A stretch of DNA of 64,000 bases from Gracilimonas mengyeensis. Lineage in GTDB: Bacteria > Bacteroidota > Rhodothermia > Balneolales > Balneolaceae. A program made the translations under genes and the position numbers. Positions 8,820-17,792 of this stretch are shown here, one piece after another. The stretch spans positions 154,545 to 218,544 of the forward strand of contig NZ_FXTP01000008.1 in assembly GCF_900182705.1 (NCBI RefSeq), given 5' to 3'. The notes below the pieces were generated by a model. The model saw only the letters and a program-made list of their open reading frames with translations, had not been told where the DNA came from and did not search any database. Numbering within the stretch: position 1 is the first letter of the stretch; every line of letters begins with the position of its first letter.

Positions 8820-9764
8820 TTAGATTTCCCTGTTTTCAATAATACGGTTGATGGTCTGCAGGCCTATACCGTGTTCCTCATGTAGTTTGTTTTTGTTTGA
8901 TTGCAGCCACTCAAAAAAGTCAGCTTTGATGTCTTCCGTCCAGTCCGTATCCATTTGTCCGGCGGTATAAGTGCCTTCCTGAACGCTTTGATGTGCGAAG
9001 ATGTCGGTGAGGCGAATTACTTCAGATTGATCTACTACCACTTCAGCCAGGTGAGCCGGAATGAATATGATCCCGGTTTTTTTGGCCAGCACCACATCGC
9101 CGGGCAGCACGGTGGCTTCGCCAATCATAATGGGTGTGTTGAGGCCCATCAGCATCATCTGCTGCAGGTAGGAAGGATCCCATGCGCGCACAAAAGCGTT
9201 GAAGCCTTCAATTTGTGAGAGTCCTTCCATGTCTCGCGAGGAGCCGTCAAAAACCACTCCGTTGCCGGAATTGGCGTAGATGGTGGTTCCGAGGCGATCC
9301 CCAATCAGGGTGCCGTCTTTTACCTTGCCGAAACCATCGGCTACATACACATCACCCTGCACCAGTTCGTCGATGGGCCAGGTGTTCATGGGCCCAGACC
9401 GGCCATCCGCTTCTCCGTTATTGATAATCCGTTCCTCTATCGCCGGACGCGTGGGCATATACTGCGCCGTCACCGCACGACCTACCACAACTTCACCGGG
9501 ATTCAAAATTCTCCAGTTGCCCCCGGCAAACTGGTTGTGATAGCCATAATTCCGGATAATACCCCAGGCTTCCTCGATGGAAACATGCTGCATACGCTCT
9601 AAAACGTGATCAGGCACTTTAGGACGGCCGTCCTCAAAGCGTTCGCCTTCCCACTTTGGAGTTAGCCAAATGAGTTTTTCTTTGGAAATAGTCTGAGCTT
9701 GCGACCCTGCTTGTACCCCGAGTACTAAGCAAAACAACAGCAAACATCCGCTAAGCTTTTTCAT
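8820..9764 (-). CDS. RraA/HMG-aldolase family protein with signal peptide
   Basis: The RraA fold includes regulators of RNase E and, more commonly, divalent-metal aldolases of 4-hydroxy-4-methyl-2-oxoglutarate type. The core here is GDRLGTTIYANSGNGVVFDG with SSRD next, then GDVVLAKKTGIIFIP. The frame could open upstream with a TTG at 9806, but the ATG at 9764 gives MKKLSGCLLLFCLVLGVQAG, a clean Sec signal peptide, so that start is preferred (314 aa). An exported location rules out a role on RNase E and fits a sugar-acid or keto-acid aldolase. First gene of the minus-strand sugar-acid cluster; about 110 residues precede the core motif, more than in minimal RraA proteins. Confidence 0.85.
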   Translation of the reverse strand: MKKLSGCLLLFCLVLGVQAGSQAQTISKEKLIWLTPKWEGERFEDGRPKVPDHVLERMQHVSIEEAWGIIRNYGYHNQFAGGNWRILNPGEVVVGRAVTAQYMPTRPAIEERIINNGEADGRSGPMNTWPIDELVQGDVYVADGFGKVKDGTLIGDRLGTTIYANSGNGVVFDGSSRDMEGLSQIEGFNAFVRAWDPSYLQQMMLMGLNTPIMIGEATVLPGDVVLAKKTGIIFIPAHLAEVVVDQSEVIRLTDIFAHQSVQEGTYTAGQMDTDWTEDIKADFFEWLQSNKNKLHEEHGIGLQTINRIIENREI

Positions 9765-9935
9765 AATTAAAAATGGTTGGTTAGGGTTTACTCCATCAAC
9801 AAACAATGAAAGCGCTTTTTCAAATAAGAAGAATATGGGAATTAATCAATACTATTGATTAATTAATTAGCTTCAGTATGATTTAGGATGCTGTAATCAG
9901 CAAATATTTAGAAGAGAAGTAATTAGAAAAGGACA

Positions 9936-9972
9936 TAAAAAAACCATTCCCGGATCAAAATCCAGAAATGGT
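9936..9972 (-). terminator. Rho-independent terminator (minus strand)
   Basis: Read on the minus strand, ACCATTTCTGGA pairs with TCCGGGAATGGT around a 6-nt loop (12 bp with two G-U pairs), followed immediately by seven T. The stem is fully paired only on the minus strand, which sets its direction. It ends the transcript that comes from lysA or from a separate unit in the 9973-10207 interval. Confidence 0.85.
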
Positions 9973-10207
9973 CTTTAATTCTACCTCCGAAAATACCCAA
10001 ACCCTATGGTTAAGCTCTCCCTTAACCAGCCATTGAGTAAGAGTGATCAGGGAGCAATTCCTTACAAAAGGATTCAACTTTTCTGTTTTTATGAAAAATG
10101 CCCCGCAAAGAGATTTTAGGACCGTTTTTTCAGACACATCCCTTCCATTTAAGCTTTAAGTGTAAATTTTTTTAAGCAAATAAGAGGCGCTTTTGTGCGA
10201 GGATAAG
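9973..10207 (-). other. Structured region between lysA and its terminator; possible small RNA or long 3' UTR
   Basis: The lysA stop is at 10208 but the terminator is about 235 nt further on. In between, on the minus strand, is a perfect 8-bp hairpin at 10007-10028 (TGGTTAAG / CTTAACCA, 6-nt loop) and a shorter AATCCTT / AAGGAATT hairpin near 10050-10070. A GTG-initiated 60-codon frame (10137-9955) covers the interval, but its end runs into the terminator stem and it has no coding signature. I do not recognise it as 6S, tmRNA or SRP RNA. Confidence 0.4.
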
Positions 10208-11380
10208 CTATTTCTTGACCGCACTCACAATTTCATCAGAATATACAGAAGGATTTTCGGGACGTAAATTGTAGGCACTGCGCATTACTTCTCCGTAAGC
10301 ACCAGCACTGCGAATGGCAATAATATCTCCGCGCTGAACTTCGGGTAATTCCACTCCTTTACGGAAGGTGTCGGAGCTTTCACAAATAGGGCCTACCACA
10401 TCGTACGTTTTCTTTTCTTTGTTGCTGGTAAGCACATCAATTCGGTGGGCGGCTTTGTATAAAGCAGGACGGATGAGCTCGGTCATGCCGGCATCTACTA
10501 CGGCAAAATTTTTGACCTGACCGGTTTTGGTGAATAGCACTTCAGTTATCAGGCTGCCGCACTGGCCGGTAACCGAACGTCCCAGCTCAAAATGCAGGTT
10601 TTGGTGTGGTTTTAGTGTGATATGCTGTTCAAACAAACCAAAAAACCGTTCAAAATCGGGAATGGCATGTTCATTAGGATGATCGTAATTAATCCCAAAA
10701 CCACCGCCCACATTAATTACAGTGAGCTCAAAGCCTTTCCCTTCAATGTAATTATTCAGCCGGTTGGCTTTATCACACAGCTCACGGAATGGCTTCATGT
10801 TTTCAATCTGAGAACCGATATGAAAATGGATACCAATAAGCTCCAGGTTTTCCAGCTTCGGCAACAGTTCAAGTACCGTATCCAACTCACTTTCGTTGAT
10901 ACCAAACTTATTTTCATTCAGCCCTGTGGTGATGTATTCGTGCGTATCGGCTTCCACATTGGGATTCAGGCGTAGCGCAATGCGGGCTGTTTTCCCATGT
11001 TGGCCAGCTAATTCGTTTAATACTTTAAGCTCCTGCAGTGACTCACAGTTAAAACAAAAAATATCATGCTTCAGTCCCAGCTCCATTTCCTCATCACTCT
11101 TACCCACACCGGCAAAGGCGATATCATCCGGAGCAAAGCCCGCTTCCAGGGCCCGATTGATTTCTCCACCACTCACGCAATCCGCACCCAAACCCGCATC
11201 TCGAATAGTTTCCAGCATCCGCAATTGATTGTTGGCCTTCAGCGCAAAATGGATGTGATATCCTTTTGAGAGCCCGTGTTTTTTAATCTGATCCAAAGTG
11301 GCATTCAACACATCCAGATCATAAAAATAAAAAGGCGTTTTTTGGTTACGAAAATAGTCGGTTACTTCCGATGGAAACAT
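10208..11380 (-). CDS. lysA: Diaminopimelate decarboxylase
   Basis: PLP-dependent fold-III enzyme of 390 aa making L-lysine from meso-diaminopimelate, the last step of lysine synthesis. The PLP lysine is K48 in HFALKAN. The glycine-rich phosphate loop is GGGFGINYD, the IGSQIENMKPF segment follows IGIHFH, and the substrate/PLP region is GPICESSDTF with the C-terminal SAGAYGEVMRSAYN. Length is normal for a stand-alone LysA without a fused aspartokinase. The start is the ATG at 11380. It stands alone on the minus strand, with a long structured 3' region before its terminator. Confidence 0.96.
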   Translation of the reverse strand: MFPSEVTDYFRNQKTPFYFYDLDVLNATLDQIKKHGLSKGYHIHFALKANNQLRMLETIRDAGLGADCVSGGEINRALEAGFAPDDIAFAGVGKSDEEMELGLKHDIFCFNCESLQELKVLNELAGQHGKTARIALRLNPNVEADTHEYITTGLNENKFGINESELDTVLELLPKLENLELIGIHFHIGSQIENMKPFRELCDKANRLNNYIEGKGFELTVINVGGGFGINYDHPNEHAIPDFERFFGLFEQHITLKPHQNLHFELGRSVTGQCGSLITEVLFTKTGQVKNFAVVDAGMTELIRPALYKAAHRIDVLTSNKEKKTYDVVGPICESSDTFRKGVELPEVQRGDIIAIRSAGAYGEVMRSAYNLRPENPSVYSDEIVSAVKK

Positions 11381-11497
11381 GAATGATATACCGTTTAACT
11401 GTGAGTGAGTGTAATTTTAGAGCATTTAAGATAAGGAAAATATAGGCAGGGTGTAATAGAAGCTTATATGGGCCGATGTTAAATCTTTTCTATTGGA

Positions 11498-11610
11498 ATG
11501 AGGTTTAAGGTGCAAGTCACAAGGTTCAAGACTCGAAACTACGGGCTGCAGCTCTTTATGTATCCCATTTTACTTGCAACTTGCACCTAGTACCATGAAC
11601 CTCAAATTCG
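11498..11610. repeat. Imperfect inverted repeat around GGTGCAAGT
   Basis: AGGTGCAAGT at 11508-11517 is matched by its exact complement at 11579-11588, and the flanks TGAGGTT (left) and AACCTCA (right) extend the symmetry. The arms contain further short repeats of the kind AAGGTTCAAG and ACTTGCAACTTGCA. The loop is about 60 nt. It fills the lysA-EamA spacer and resembles the other short-unit palindromic repeats in the window. Confidence 0.6.
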
Positions 11611-11635
11611 GTTTAAACGGGAATTCCCCTTACCT

Positions 11636-12568
11636 TTGGCCTCACTTAAAATCACCCCATTGCTACGAAAATATTTAATTGACTTAAGCCTTATTCTGGT
11701 AGCCATCATCTGGGCGTTAAACTTCAGTGTCGTCAAAGTTTCACTGGAAGAAATGGATCCGTATAGCTTCAATGCCCTTCGGTTTATATTTTCTTCTTCG
11801 TTATTATGGTACGCTGCTCGAAGGAAGGGATATTCTCTTCGCATAAAGAAAGAACACTTCTGGCAACTGGTAGGGATTGGTATTGTCGGCAACATGTTCT
11901 ACCAGCTGCTCTTTATTATCGGGATCAACTACACTTATGCGGCTAACGCAGCCGTAATGCTTGGCACCATCCCCATCTGGGTGGCTTTGCTCTCGCAGTT
12001 TTTCACCGACGAGAAGCTTACCCTGTATAAAGGTCTGGGTGTACTTTTTGCCTTTGCCGGGGTCACGCTCATTATCCTTGGCAGCAGCGATAAATTATCT
12101 TTTGAATCTGAAACATTCCTTGGAAATATCATTACCTTGGTGGCCGCTTTATGCTGGGCGATATATACGATATTATCCCGCCGGTATTTAAAAGTATACA
12201 GCCCTTTGCAATATTCGGCTTTTATGTCGGTTATTGGGCTGGCGGGTTTGCTAGCAGTAGGCCTGCCATTTTTAGTACAACTGGATTGGTCCGGCGTTTC
12301 GCTGCTTGGCTATGGAGGCATTTTCTATAGTGGAGCACTTTCGGTAGGTTTAGCCTACATCATGTGGAACAACGGCGTAAAAAAGATAGGCGCCGTACGC
12401 ACCGCCGCCTACCAAAACCTGGTGCCGGTGCTCGGTCTTTTGTTTGGAGTGATATTATTAGGTGAAGAACTTGCCACACTTCAATATATTGGGGCTTCTT
12501 TAGTGATAGCCGGCATCATATTAGCCCGCAAAAAAACGGCCCGCGAACTCAAAGTTAATTTTAAGTGA
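11636..12568 (+). CDS. EamA/DMT superfamily permease
   Basis: Inner-membrane protein of about 310 aa with ten hydrophobic helices in two homologous EamA halves, the first opening near VAIIWALNFSVVK and the second near LGNIITLVAALCWAIY. The drug/metabolite transporter superfamily exports or imports small metabolites; the substrate is unknown. The only in-frame starts before the first helix are TTG codons (11636, or 11660 giving a shorter N-terminus), so the true start is uncertain. Its TGA stop abuts the ATG of the next gene (polysaccharide export protein), so the two may be translationally coupled although functionally unrelated. Confidence 0.88.
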   Translation: MASLKITPLLRKYLIDLSLILVAIIWALNFSVVKVSLEEMDPYSFNALRFIFSSSLLWYAARRKGYSLRIKKEHFWQLVGIGIVGNMFYQLLFIIGINYTYAANAAVMLGTIPIWVALLSQFFTDEKLTLYKGLGVLFAFAGVTLIILGSSDKLSFESETFLGNIITLVAALCWAIYTILSRRYLKVYSPLQYSAFMSVIGLAGLLAVGLPFLVQLDWSGVSLLGYGGIFYSGALSVGLAYIMWNNGVKKIGAVRTAAYQNLVPVLGLLFGVILLGEELATLQYIGASLVIAGIILARKKTARELKVNFK

Positions 12569-14317
12569 ATGAGAATGAATAGTTATAAGGCATTATTTCC
12601 ATTTTTGTTAGTAATTGCTTTTTTGTGTACCCCTTTTCAAGTATCCGCACAGGACGATGGAGGAAGCCGGCAAACTCCTACCAATTATGATCTTGACTTT
12701 GGCCCGGCAATTGATATTCAATACTATCAAGATGCATTAAGCCCATTTTTGGGGGCTAACCCATTATCATTTTCCGAAGAGATTAACATCAACAGCTACA
12801 CGTTAGGTCCCGATGACCTTATTACGGTAACTATCCAAGGAAACCAGACCGTAGTATTAAGGGCTTTGTTAGTTAATCCACAGGGTGATATTGTATTACC
12901 GATGCTTGGCTCTATACATGTTGATAATCAAACGATTGCAGAGGCTCAAAAAACAATAAGTGACGCCGCAAAAGATGTTTTTAAAGACCCCACAGCTACT
13001 GTAACACTTGAAAAAGCAAAAGCCTTAAAAGTACATGTAAATGGCGCAGTACCTCAACCCGGAAAACATATCATAGCCCCCTTCTCAAGGGTTGATGCTG
13101 CTGTTTTTAGCGGTGTTTATGATATTCAAGAGGCCGGCTCTTCAACCGAATCAGATAATGTTATAGCTCTTCGGCCCATTACTAACACCGTGCGGCTTTT
13201 AGAGGCAGACAACCTTTCTTTGCGTAATATCAGGATCATTCATTCGGATGGCAGTACCTCCCAAGCCGACCTCTATGCTTATTTCAAAGCCGGAAAGCTT
13301 TCCGCAAACCCCGTGGTGCAAAATGGTGATCGGATTATCGTAAATAACGTTACCCGCGACACCCCACGTATTGGTGTTTCGGGAGCAGTAATGAATGCAT
13401 ATGAATTGGAGTATACTGACTCTGACACCCCCGCTTTATTACTCGAAATGACAGGTGGGTTCAGGCCTGACGCAGATACATCCAAAGTTTTTGTATTCAG
13501 ATATCAAAACGGCAGCACTAACAAAATAGAAGTACCAAGAAGTGAATGGCCAGAATTTGAATTAATGCCCAATGATCGTCTGATAGTTCCAACCAATAAA
13601 TCTAATAATAACTCAGCATCCGCCTGGGTACATGGGGAGGTATCAAATCCCGGAAATTATCCCATCAGAAATGGAGAAACCTCTGCTTTGCAATTAATAC
13701 AAATTTCAGGTGATCTAACGGACAGAGCGTTGCCTTCGGCAGCATATTTAAGCAGGGGTTCCATCGAAAATGAGATTCCCAACCAGTTTAATACTGATAT
13801 ACTGAAAAGAACTTCCGATCAACTGGCGCAAGGGTTTGAGTACCTGGACCTGGAGACCCGCTTAAGCCAAAATAAAGTTCATATTGACTTAACAGATGAA
13901 GAGCAGTTGTCTAAGGTTAAAATTTACGATGGTGATCGACTATACGTGCCCCGCGACGAGGCCACAATATTTGTTTTTGGCCAAGTCAACAATCCCGGTT
14001 ATTATCCCTTTACCGGCATAGAGCAAGACCCGATGGATTATATTCAACGTGCCGGCGGATTCGCTTTATCTGCAAACAAAGATAGAATTTTTATCATTAA
14101 AGCAGGCAGTGGAACATGGTATCGTCCGGATGAAACGGAATTGGCATCTGGCGACCGTATCTTCATTGACAGGGTTCCTTATGATGAATTGAATGCTCAG
14201 CGGACTTATGAAGTTCAAAGACAACAGATCAAAAACACCCGTATTCAGCTTATTATGACTGGTTTATCTACCATAACTGGTATAATAACCACCTACCTAG
14301 CCATACAGAGAAATTAA
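12569..14317 (+). CDS. Polysaccharide export protein (Wza-like OPX, SLBB domains)
   Basis: 582 aa. Outer-membrane polysaccharide export family protein that with the Wzz-type copolymerase forms the trans-envelope channel for exopolysaccharide. An N-terminal signal peptide ends near VSAQDD. The polysaccharide-export domain starts at about residue 75 (LGPDDLITVTIQGN), followed by several SLBB repeats, recognisable as VHVNGAVPQPGKH, VHGEVSNPGNYPI and VFGQVNNPGYYPF. A C-terminal hydrophobic helix precedes the end. There is no lipobox cysteine at the signal cleavage site, unlike E. coli Wza. First gene of the plus-strand part of the exopolysaccharide locus; the start is the ATG touching the previous stop, and an in-frame ATG two codons later is equally possible. 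Confidence 0.92.
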   Translation: MRMNSYKALFPFLLVIAFLCTPFQVSAQDDGGSRQTPTNYDLDFGPAIDIQYYQDALSPFLGANPLSFSEEININSYTLGPDDLITVTIQGNQTVVLRALLVNPQGDIVLPMLGSIHVDNQTIAEAQKTISDAAKDVFKDPTATVTLEKAKALKVHVNGAVPQPGKHIIAPFSRVDAAVFSGVYDIQEAGSSTESDNVIALRPITNTVRLLEADNLSLRNIRIIHSDGSTSQADLYAYFKAGKLSANPVVQNGDRIIVNNVTRDTPRIGVSGAVMNAYELEYTDSDTPALLLEMTGGFRPDADTSKVFVFRYQNGSTNKIEVPRSEWPEFELMPNDRLIVPTNKSNNNSASAWVHGEVSNPGNYPIRNGETSALQLIQISGDLTDRALPSAAYLSRGSIENEIPNQFNTDILKRTSDQLAQGFEYLDLETRLSQNKVHIDLTDEEQLSKVKIYDGDRLYVPRDEATIFVFGQVNNPGYYPFTGIEQDPMDYIQRAGGFALSANKDRIFIIKAGSGTWYRPDETELASGDRIFIDRVPYDELNAQRTYEVQRQQIKNTRIQLIMTGLSTITGIITTYLAIQRN

Positions 14318-14338
14318 GCCAGAAAATTTTAACAACTG

Positions 14339-15478
14339 ATGAAACCAACTTTTAATACGCCTGATTGGGCTGATACATTTCGTTATCTGTATGCCAATAA
14401 AATTAAACTTTTTGGTATACCATTCGCTATTGCTGTTGTTATAGCAATATACACTCTTTTCATCCCCAACCGGTTTACTTCAACTGCTAATTTACTTCCA
14501 AGTCAGCGCCCTTCTCTTGGCTTTGACTTATTCTCTGAAGAGGGCGGTCTGCAGTCTCTGGCCAGTTCTGTTTTAGGAGGTGAATCCGAAGAATCTAACC
14601 GGTACATCATTCTTCTTAGTAGCTATTCTACCAGTAAAAAAGTCATTGACCGGTTTGATCTAATGCAACAATACGATGTGGAGCTTGTTAAGGACGCCAT
14701 AGATATACTTGCAGAAAGGACTACATTTGAAAGTATGGAGGAAGGTAATTTCATCATCAGCGTACAGGATGAAAGTCCTGAGCAAGCCAAAGAAATGGCG
14801 GAATATTATGTTGATATACTTAATGAACTAAATACCGAAATAGTATCTAAAGACGCCCGCCAATACCGGCAGTTTATTGAGAAAAGATATAATAAGTCTC
14901 TTCAGGATATCGATAGCCTTAAAACAGAAATTATTGATTTCCAGCAAGAAAACGGGGTTTTTCAACTACCGGATCAGGTTTCGGAATACTTTTCTTTAAT
15001 CAGTGGACTTACTGTAAAACAACTTGAAGCTGAAATTAAATTAAATTTGTTGGATAAAACCGTTCAACAACAGAGTAACACTTATCAGAATGCCCGTTTT
15101 CAATTAGAAACAATCCGGGAAAAACTTGATGAAGTATATTCAGATACCAGCAGCCAAAACCTGATACTCAATTTCGATAATTTGTCAGAGCTTGGAGCCC
15201 GTTATTATGAACTTGAGTTAAGCCGGGAAATTCAGACCGAAATTCAGAAATTTTTGCTGCCTATCTACGAACAGGCAAAAATGGAGGAGGCTAAATCCCT
15301 TCCGATCGTCAGTGTTGTAGATGAACCACATGTAGCAGAGAAAAAAAGCTATCCTTCGAGGTCTATCATTGTTATTATTTCCGGGATATCTGCTTTCTTC
15401 TTAGTGTTATTATATTTCATAATGAAGTTTTCTTGGATTAAAAATCAGGACTACATAGAATATCTTCAAAACAAATAG
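14339..15478 (+). CDS. Wzz-type polysaccharide chain-length determinant (no kinase domain)
   Basis: 379 aa inner-membrane polysaccharide copolymerase. A transmembrane helix at about residues 21-41 is followed by a large periplasmic region with the Wzz N-domain (FTSTANLLPSQ), a coiled-coil section at about 185-310 and a second transmembrane helix at about 340-365 just after a proline-containing segment (EKKSYPSRS). It ends right after the second helix, so the cytoplasmic tyrosine-kinase domain of Wzc is absent. It is 21 nt downstream of the OPX gene and 2 nt upstream of the polymerase gene, in one transcript. Confidence 0.88.
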   Translation: MKPTFNTPDWADTFRYLYANKIKLFGIPFAIAVVIAIYTLFIPNRFTSTANLLPSQRPSLGFDLFSEEGGLQSLASSVLGGESEESNRYIILLSSYSTSKKVIDRFDLMQQYDVELVKDAIDILAERTTFESMEEGNFIISVQDESPEQAKEMAEYYVDILNELNTEIVSKDARQYRQFIEKRYNKSLQDIDSLKTEIIDFQQENGVFQLPDQVSEYFSLISGLTVKQLEAEIKLNLLDKTVQQQSNTYQNARFQLETIREKLDEVYSDTSSQNLILNFDNLSELGARYYELELSREIQTEIQKFLLPIYEQAKMEEAKSLPIVSVVDEPHVAEKKSYPSRSIIVIISGISAFFLVLLYFIMKFSWIKNQDYIEYLQNK

Positions 15479-15480
15479 GT

Positions 15481-16878
15481 TTGATTGCAGAGCGAATCCG
15501 ATATGAACTTAATGAGTGGCTGATCCTGGTCACACTTGTCTCGGCCAGCTTTATCGGGCTGTCTGCATTATCGGGAGATTATATACTCTATATCATCCCT
15601 GGCGTTACCGGGGTAGTATTCCTCGGCTATTTGCTTATTATCAATCCTTCTTGGTTCCCATTACTCTATTTACTTGGCAGTATTTTGTTCCTTGAGAATG
15701 AACCGGGCATACAACCTTTGGAACTTCCCTTTTATGCCCTCAATATAATTGCTGCTGCTTACTTATGTTTTGATATTGTAAGGGGTAACCTAAAGCTTAA
15801 AACTACCCTTGACTATCTCTTCTTATTGTATCTGCTACTCATTCCCTATGGTATTTCACTAGGCATTCTCCATGGTGCGGCCCCATTTAAAGTGGTTGGA
15901 GAAGTAACCTATTTTTTTGGCCTCTTCATCTATTTCATTCTTAGAAAATATATGCATGATGAAGGTTTCCAGAAAAAGGTCTTCTTTATAGTAGGATTAA
16001 TTCTCACTTATATTTTAATCCGAAATGCTTTGAACTATCAAGCCTTACTCATACAGGCTGTGGCACCTTGGGAACTTGAATTGGCACGTTCTGCAGCTAA
16101 TGAACTGTTTATCGTACTTGGTGCCAGCTTCTTTCTCGCAGCAACAGCAACCACCAAATCCCGCTGGCTGCAGCTTATATACACAGGCACTTTCATTGCT
16201 TTTGTAGGCGGACTTATATTAACGCAAAGCAGGGGCTATTGGCTGGCTTTCTTTTTAGCTGCTGTAGTGATTTTCATTTATTTGAATAATAAAGGAAAGC
16301 TCAGGCTACTGATAAGCTTTTTAGTGCTTTCCGCTATATCTATACTTATTGCCAAAATCTTTTTCGGAGATTTATATGATTTTATAAGTCAGGCCCTGAT
16401 CGACCGGGTTAGTTCAATCGGCTCCACATTTTCAGGTAAGCTTGACCTCTCATTAAGAGAAAGGGTGCTTGAATCCCAAAGTGTTTTTGAAAAAATATCA
16501 GACAATCCTATTGTTGGCCACGGATGGGCAACCACTTATACCAAAAACAATATTTTCCAAGACTTTTTTTTCCAAACCAGTTATGTTCATAATGGATATT
16601 TAGCTGGATGGTATAAATTTGGAATTTTCGGTCTTGGAATCATCCTGTCTGTGTGGTTTTACATTATCCGTTATGCTTATGTCATATATTCAACATCCAA
16701 ACACCAAATGCACAGGGTGTCGGCCCTTACTATTTTTAGTGTTACTATAGGCATGCTTCTGGTTAACATAACCAGCCCTCAGATTCTTGCTTATGATAGT
16801 ATGCTTATCACTGTGATAATGGGCTGTTTTTGCAGCACACAGTATTCTCAGATCCAATCAGAATCTGACGGAGGTTAG
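15481..16878 (+). CDS. O-antigen ligase/polymerase-like membrane protein (Wzy/WaaL family)
   Basis: 465 aa with about 11-12 hydrophobic helices. The family signature is the large periplasmic loop near residues 300-370 containing RERVLESQSVFEKISDNPIVGHGW, including the typical NPIxGxG motif, and LTQSRGYWLAFF before it. Such proteins polymerise lipid-linked repeat units at the periplasmic face. The best start is TTG at 15481, two bases after the previous stop; no ATG lies near the N-terminus. The locus position between Wzz and glycosyltransferases favours the polymerase (Wzy) role over ligase. Confidence 0.85.
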   Translation: MIAERIRYELNEWLILVTLVSASFIGLSALSGDYILYIIPGVTGVVFLGYLLIINPSWFPLLYLLGSILFLENEPGIQPLELPFYALNIIAAAYLCFDIVRGNLKLKTTLDYLFLLYLLLIPYGISLGILHGAAPFKVVGEVTYFFGLFIYFILRKYMHDEGFQKKVFFIVGLILTYILIRNALNYQALLIQAVAPWELELARSAANELFIVLGASFFLAATATTKSRWLQLIYTGTFIAFVGGLILTQSRGYWLAFFLAAVVIFIYLNNKGKLRLLISFLVLSAISILIAKIFFGDLYDFISQALIDRVSSIGSTFSGKLDLSLRERVLESQSVFEKISDNPIVGHGWATTYTKNNIFQDFFFQTSYVHNGYLAGWYKFGIFGLGIILSVWFYIIRYAYVIYSTSKHQMHRVSALTIFSVTIGMLLVNITSPQILAYDSMLITVIMGCFCSTQYSQIQSESDGG

Positions 16879-16883
16879 TAGCT

Positions 16884-17792
16884 ATGTCAACAAACCCCAA
16901 GGTTTCGATTATCTTCGTAAACTATTTTTCAGAAGATGACATAAAAGCTTCTATTGCATCTATTGTGGAGCAAAGCATACATTCCAACTTTGAGATTCTG
17001 ATTGTATCAAACTCTACCATCACACAAAAAAACCTTTCCTCACTCGAAAGCAAACACCACCAAATTCGCATTTTTGAACAAAATGAGAATACAGGCTTTG
17101 CCAAAGCTTGCAATTTCGGGGCTTCAAAGGCTCGCGGTTCTTTCCTTTTTTTTCTAAACCCGGATACCTCTTTTAAAAACAATGTTATTGATCATTTGCT
17201 TGAATTTCAGCTTGCCCACCCGGATGCCTGGATAATAGGCCCAAAGACTTTAAACCCTGATAAAGGAACCCAGAGTGCAACCATTAAGCATGATTTTAAT
17301 TCGGTCTCATTACTGGCATTAGCCTTTCCACTCTTAAAACCTCTGATCCCTGCAGAAAAAAAGAAGGATCATTTCAAGGTTAAGCAGAGTATGTCTGTGC
17401 CTATTGTAAATGGCCACGCTTTATTTGTGGAAAAAGAAATCTACAAATCCCTCGGTGGTATGGATGAAAATTTCTTCATGTATTATGAAGAAAATGACCT
17501 ATGCTTGAGAACCCGAAAATCCGGAGGAAAAGTCTATTTTTGTGCTAAAGCAGAACTGTATCATGCTAAAGGCAGCACTACCAGTCGCTATTTTGTACCT
17601 ATGGAAATAGTAAAGCACCAGTCCAAAAAAAAATTCCTCAAAAAACATTATCCGAGTGGTATCAAATGGAACCGAAGTGCTCATATAATAGGCTATATAC
17701 AACGGCTTTTGGTTGCTTTGCTAATCTTTAAAAAAAACAAAATACAGCAATATTATGCATTGCTTAAATGGTACCTGTTTAGTTACCAATAA
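16884..17792 (+). CDS. GT2-family glycosyltransferase (rhamnosyltransferase-like)
   Basis: 302 aa GT-A fold enzyme that adds a sugar to the lipid-linked repeat at the cytoplasmic face. It begins with the family opening VSIIFVNYFSEDDI, then NTGFAKACNFGA (nucleotide-binding), FFLNPDTSF (metal-binding DxD region), VNGHALFVEKE and GGMDENFFMYYEENDLCLR, typical of WbbL-like rhamnosyltransferases. A GGAGG Shine-Dalgarno motif at 16870-16874, inside the end of the previous gene, decides the ATG at 16884. The 3' end overlaps the convergent flippase gene by 14 nt. The donor sugar is not determined. Confidence 0.9.
   Translation: MSTNPKVSIIFVNYFSEDDIKASIASIVEQSIHSNFEILIVSNSTITQKNLSSLESKHHQIRIFEQNENTGFAKACNFGASKARGSFLFFLNPDTSFKNNVIDHLLEFQLAHPDAWIIGPKTLNPDKGTQSATIKHDFNSVSLLALAFPLLKPLIPAEKKKDHFKVKQSMSVPIVNGHALFVEKEIYKSLGGMDENFFMYYEENDLCLRTRKSGGKVYFCAKAELYHAKGSTTSRYFVPMEIVKHQSKKKFLKKHYPSGIKWNRSAHIIGYIQRLLVALLIFKKNKIQQYYALLKWYLFSYQ

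Noticed and set aside
9955..10137. Possible 60-aa peptide on the minus strand after lysA
   Set aside because: GTG start only, ends inside the terminator stem, and shows no coding signature; kept as an RNA-structure candidate instead.
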